Part shown: piece by piece, positions 61,758-64,000 of the stretch
How positions within the stretch are numbered: the stretch's first letter is position 1
How the letters are laid out: every line of letters starts with the position of its first letter
NCBI GenBank assembly: GCA_002633025.1
Contig: NMRB01000112.1
Location: 16,957 to 80,956, forward strand
Direction of reading: 5' to 3'
DNA: 64,000 nt
Origin: Notospermus geniculatus
Lineage: Eukaryota > Nemertea > Pilidiophora > Heteronemertea > Lineidae
The notes under the pieces: generated by a model
What the model was told of the DNA's origin: nothing
The model's database searches: none
What the model saw: the letters and a program-made list of their open reading frames with translations, nothing else
Translations under genes and position numbers: made by a program

Positions 61758-62018
61758 GTAAGTAGGCCTATTACAGGGCTGTGAACCAACGACAATGTAT
61801 GCGCCTTATTCCGTCAATGGGACGACCTTGTTTTCGCCATTGGTCGCTTATTCTAAATTCTGCCCGAAACTCCTTTTTAATGGCTAGATAACACGATTTG
61901 ACTGATTACATTCCAAAACATTAACATTCTCCACCATGTAGGACTCACTAAACACACATTCCACCCATGTCTTTACATTGTATTTGAAGATTTCACCATT
62001 CCTCTATATAAATTGCAG

Positions 62019-62329
62019 CCTCCCTAGAGACGCTACAAAGGTTGGCATTTGGCCGCATTTACCATCAACCAAGGAAGGGGAGACAGCAGAAACGGGACTT
62101 TTTTTTCAAAGCCCACCCGACAACACTTCCTGACAACTCTAAAACCTTGAAGGACATCGACATTTCACACGAAGCATACACTGCCAATTTCTTTGATACC
62201 TCGAGAATGGGACAAGACATGAAAGACTTGTGCCTCCAACATCACCACCAGTCGGAGCTTCTCCAGGATCATTTAACGCAAGGGGATGAAGGCGATCACA
62301 ATTCGGCCGGTTCCGACAACACAGCATGA
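62019..62329 (+). CDS. Unknown gene with possible winged helix, last exon
   Basis: After an AAATTGCAG acceptor, 103 codons in the matching phase run to TGA 62327-62329. The start (SLETLQRLAFGRIYHQPRKG) completes the winged-helix-like segment, followed by a basic patch (RKGRQQKRD) and a polar His/Gln-rich end (LCLQHHHQSELLQDH). A regulator or transposon-associated DNA-binding protein is possible. No family was recognised. Confidence 0.55.
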
Positions 62330-62450
62330 ACCATGGAACAATTCCACAGAACTTGTCCTGTTACAATCCACAAGCCGCACTGTATTGAACTCCGAAACTG
62401 TATGGCGCTTATTCCCGCAAAAACCTAACAAGAAGAGGCTTGTATGTACG

Positions 62451-62533
62451 CTACCGGTACTTCAACATCCGACGTTGCTACTGTATCGATTACGCCGATA
62501 CAGTACCAACGTCGGAGGTTGAAGTACCGGTAG
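62451..62533. repeat. Hairpin with ~38-bp stem
   Basis: CTACCGGTACTTCAACATCC and its inverse GGAGGTTGAAGTACCGGTAG continue inward to CTGTATCG / CGATACAG with a very short loop. It looks like a small palindromic insertion. Confidence 0.8.
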
Positions 62534-63213
62534 TCTAGATACAGGCCTACATATACATAGAATATAACTCGTTTTAGGTTTTGGCGAGAAATACGCGCAA
62601 TAGGCCTAGTTTTACTCTTCACATTTGATTGTTTTAAGATTTGTTTACAGAAAGTTTGGTCGTTTTTTTCCACAGTGTTTTATTCATGGATTTATTGACT
62701 GGCTGCGCGTTTTGATTCAAATTCTTTACAGCACAATGTTTTAATTAATGTTTTAGTTGATGTTTTAGTTACTGTTTACTTTCTTTAAAAAAACCAAAAT
62801 GAAAAAAATTCTATTGTCACTTACCCGTTGCGTGCCATAGCAATAAATACTTACTTCAAGACAACTCAAGATGTTATTTCTTTCTGTTCTTATATATTTG
62901 CCCGTTACATATGGAGTGTAAAATTCTTATCAGCGGAAGAAACTGTATGTCATGGACTCATACTGACCGCATGTCGGTAATAGCCTACTGTCATGACTGT
63001 CCACACCATAGGATCAGCTGCCCCTCCACATCCCTGACAATATCACAGGTTCTTCGCGCTACCTCCCTTCATCATGCCTTTAAGTAGCTGTCGTCACACA
63101 CTTCAGTTCAGTGAATGCCAGGAAGTTGTGATATATTGTAAATGCTTTGTTTCCAAAAGAAATGTAGGCCTAGCACCGGTAAATCCTTTTGTCCAGCCTG
63201 TGGAGATGTTTTG
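62534..63213. other. No gene recognised
   Basis: AT-rich non-coding sequence; no exon or repeat structure was identified. Confidence 0.4.
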
Positions 63214-63545
63214 ATGTTGAAGTTGTTCAGTCTGTCGAGATGTTTAGGTGTCGAAGTTGTCCAGCCTGTCGAGATGTTTAGGTATCGAAGTTGTCCAGCC
63301 TGTCGAGATGTTTAGGTGCCGAAGTTGTCCAGCCTGTCGAGATGTTTAGGTGTCGAAAGTTGTCCAGCCTGTCCAGATGTTTAGGTGTCGAAAGTTGTCC
63401 AGCCTGTCCAGATGTTACAGGTGGAGAGGTTGTTGTCGAGCCTGTCCAGATGTTTAGGTGTCGAAGTTGTTCAGTCTGTCGAGATGTTTAGGTGCACAGG
63501 TTGTTGTCCAGCCCTGTCCAGATGTTAAGGTGCCAAAGTTATCCA
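63214..63545 (+). repeat. 34-bp minisatellite, about ten units
   Basis: The unit begins GAAGTTGTCCAGCCTGTCGA and ends with a TGTTTAGGTGTC phrase, 34 bp in the regular copies, with variants of 33-37 bp to the right. The open frames across it (LSRCLG repeats) are products of the repeat. Confidence 0.88.
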
Positions 63546-64000
63546 GTCTGACGACATGTTTACCTGCCTGTCAGTGTCCATGCACTGTCTCCTGTCCATA
63601 CACAATGATACAATGTATCGCTACGCTATTTCATAAAGTAGTTCCAACCGCGTACTAATACCTAATCAAAGTGACCTACTTCGTCATGAACTTCCGGTCG
63701 GTAATTCTAAACTCGTTCCGAAATTAGTCTATGGACAATTATCTAATGTTTCTGCTATGGAAAAACTCCATAGAAAGTATTTGCTGCTAATATTAGCAAG
63801 AAGAACCAGGCTGTGCTGATCACTTTACCTCCACAACACGTGTATTGAGTGAATGATTTTTTTTTATCAGTCATGTCAGTACTCATCCAGGAAGTACACT
63901 TGCACTATATCCGTCGCTGCCGCATAGACCTTCCTCCAAAACTCTGTCTTTGAAAGATGAGGTTCTAGGATACAACGATCATCCCTGTATTTTTACCCCC
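63546..64000. other. No gene recognised; one repeat terminus
   Basis: ACTTCCGGTCGGTAATTCTAAA near 63690 is the same terminus as in the element at 57265-58212. Nothing else was seen before the window edge. Confidence 0.4.

Noticed and set aside
63291-63658. Cys/Leu repeat proteins
   Set aside because: They are translations of the 34-bp minisatellite. The unit is not a multiple of three, so no frame is preserved.

Overview
The window reads as nuclear DNA of an invertebrate animal, most likely a marine deuterostome (echinoderm- or hemichordate-like; this assignment is inference). The reasons are multi-exon genes with GT..AG introns, very sparse host coding DNA, many tRNA-derived SINEs and small inverted-repeat (MITE-like) elements, a strikingly common TAGGCCTA palindrome, and three classes of large animal DNA transposon. 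Two N-gaps and several single Ns show it is a draft assembly.

Layout. 1-5.2 kb: four exons of an acyl-protein thioesterase gene (LYPLA1/2 family, minus strand), with MITEs in and beside the introns. 5.2-8.2 kb: tRNA-derived SINEs, a foldback element and a 145-bp tandem array. 8.6-11.3 kb: a candidate two-exon secreted cysteine-rich protein whose intron holds a 0.9-kb foldback element. 11.3-17.0 kb: MITEs, one nested in another with a clear 9-bp target duplication. 17.06-37.61 kb: a decayed Polinton/Maverick element bounded by ~116-bp inverted repeats. Rightward it carries a packaging ATPase, two small proteins, an integrase with chromodomain, a zinc-finger/protein-primed DNA polymerase B region, a RING protein and a truncated deoxynucleoside kinase. 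Leftward it carries a double jelly-roll major capsid protein, a candidate minor capsid (penton) protein and several small membrane, coiled-coil and proline-rich proteins. It is broken by stop codons, a MITE inside polymerase B, an inserted host-like segment, and many local duplications of 100-450 bp.

39.6-40.6 kb: a terminal exon paralogous to the host-like exon found inside the Polinton. 40.6-45 kb: transposon debris, including an 82-bp piece of the Helitron that lies at 50-55 kb. 45.2-46.5 kb: a compact four-exon minus-strand gene for a small OB-fold (RPA-like) protein with CCAAT boxes upstream. 49.9-55.5 kb: a Helentron-type Helitron on the minus strand. In order it has an N-terminal leader ending in a 2A ribosome-skipping motif, a papain-fold protease-like domain, 17-residue basic repeats, DUF6570, a Rep/HUH domain cut off just after its HxH motif, and two tandem endonuclease/exonuclease/phosphatase (EEP) domains of which the first has lost catalytic residues. 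56-58.6 kb: minisatellites and a MITE pair. 59.9-61.0 kb: a two-exon Merlin/IS1595-type DDE transposase (minus). 61.6-62.3 kb: a divergently oriented two-exon gene of unknown function with a possible winged helix. 63.2-63.5 kb: a 34-bp minisatellite.

Functionally, the Polinton genes together form a virus-like unit: polymerase and integrase for copying and insertion, ATPase and capsid proteins for packaging, and kinase and RING proteins as accessory functions. The Helentron combines rolling-circle (Rep) and target-nicking (EEP) functions. The host genes are bystanders whose introns have collected elements.
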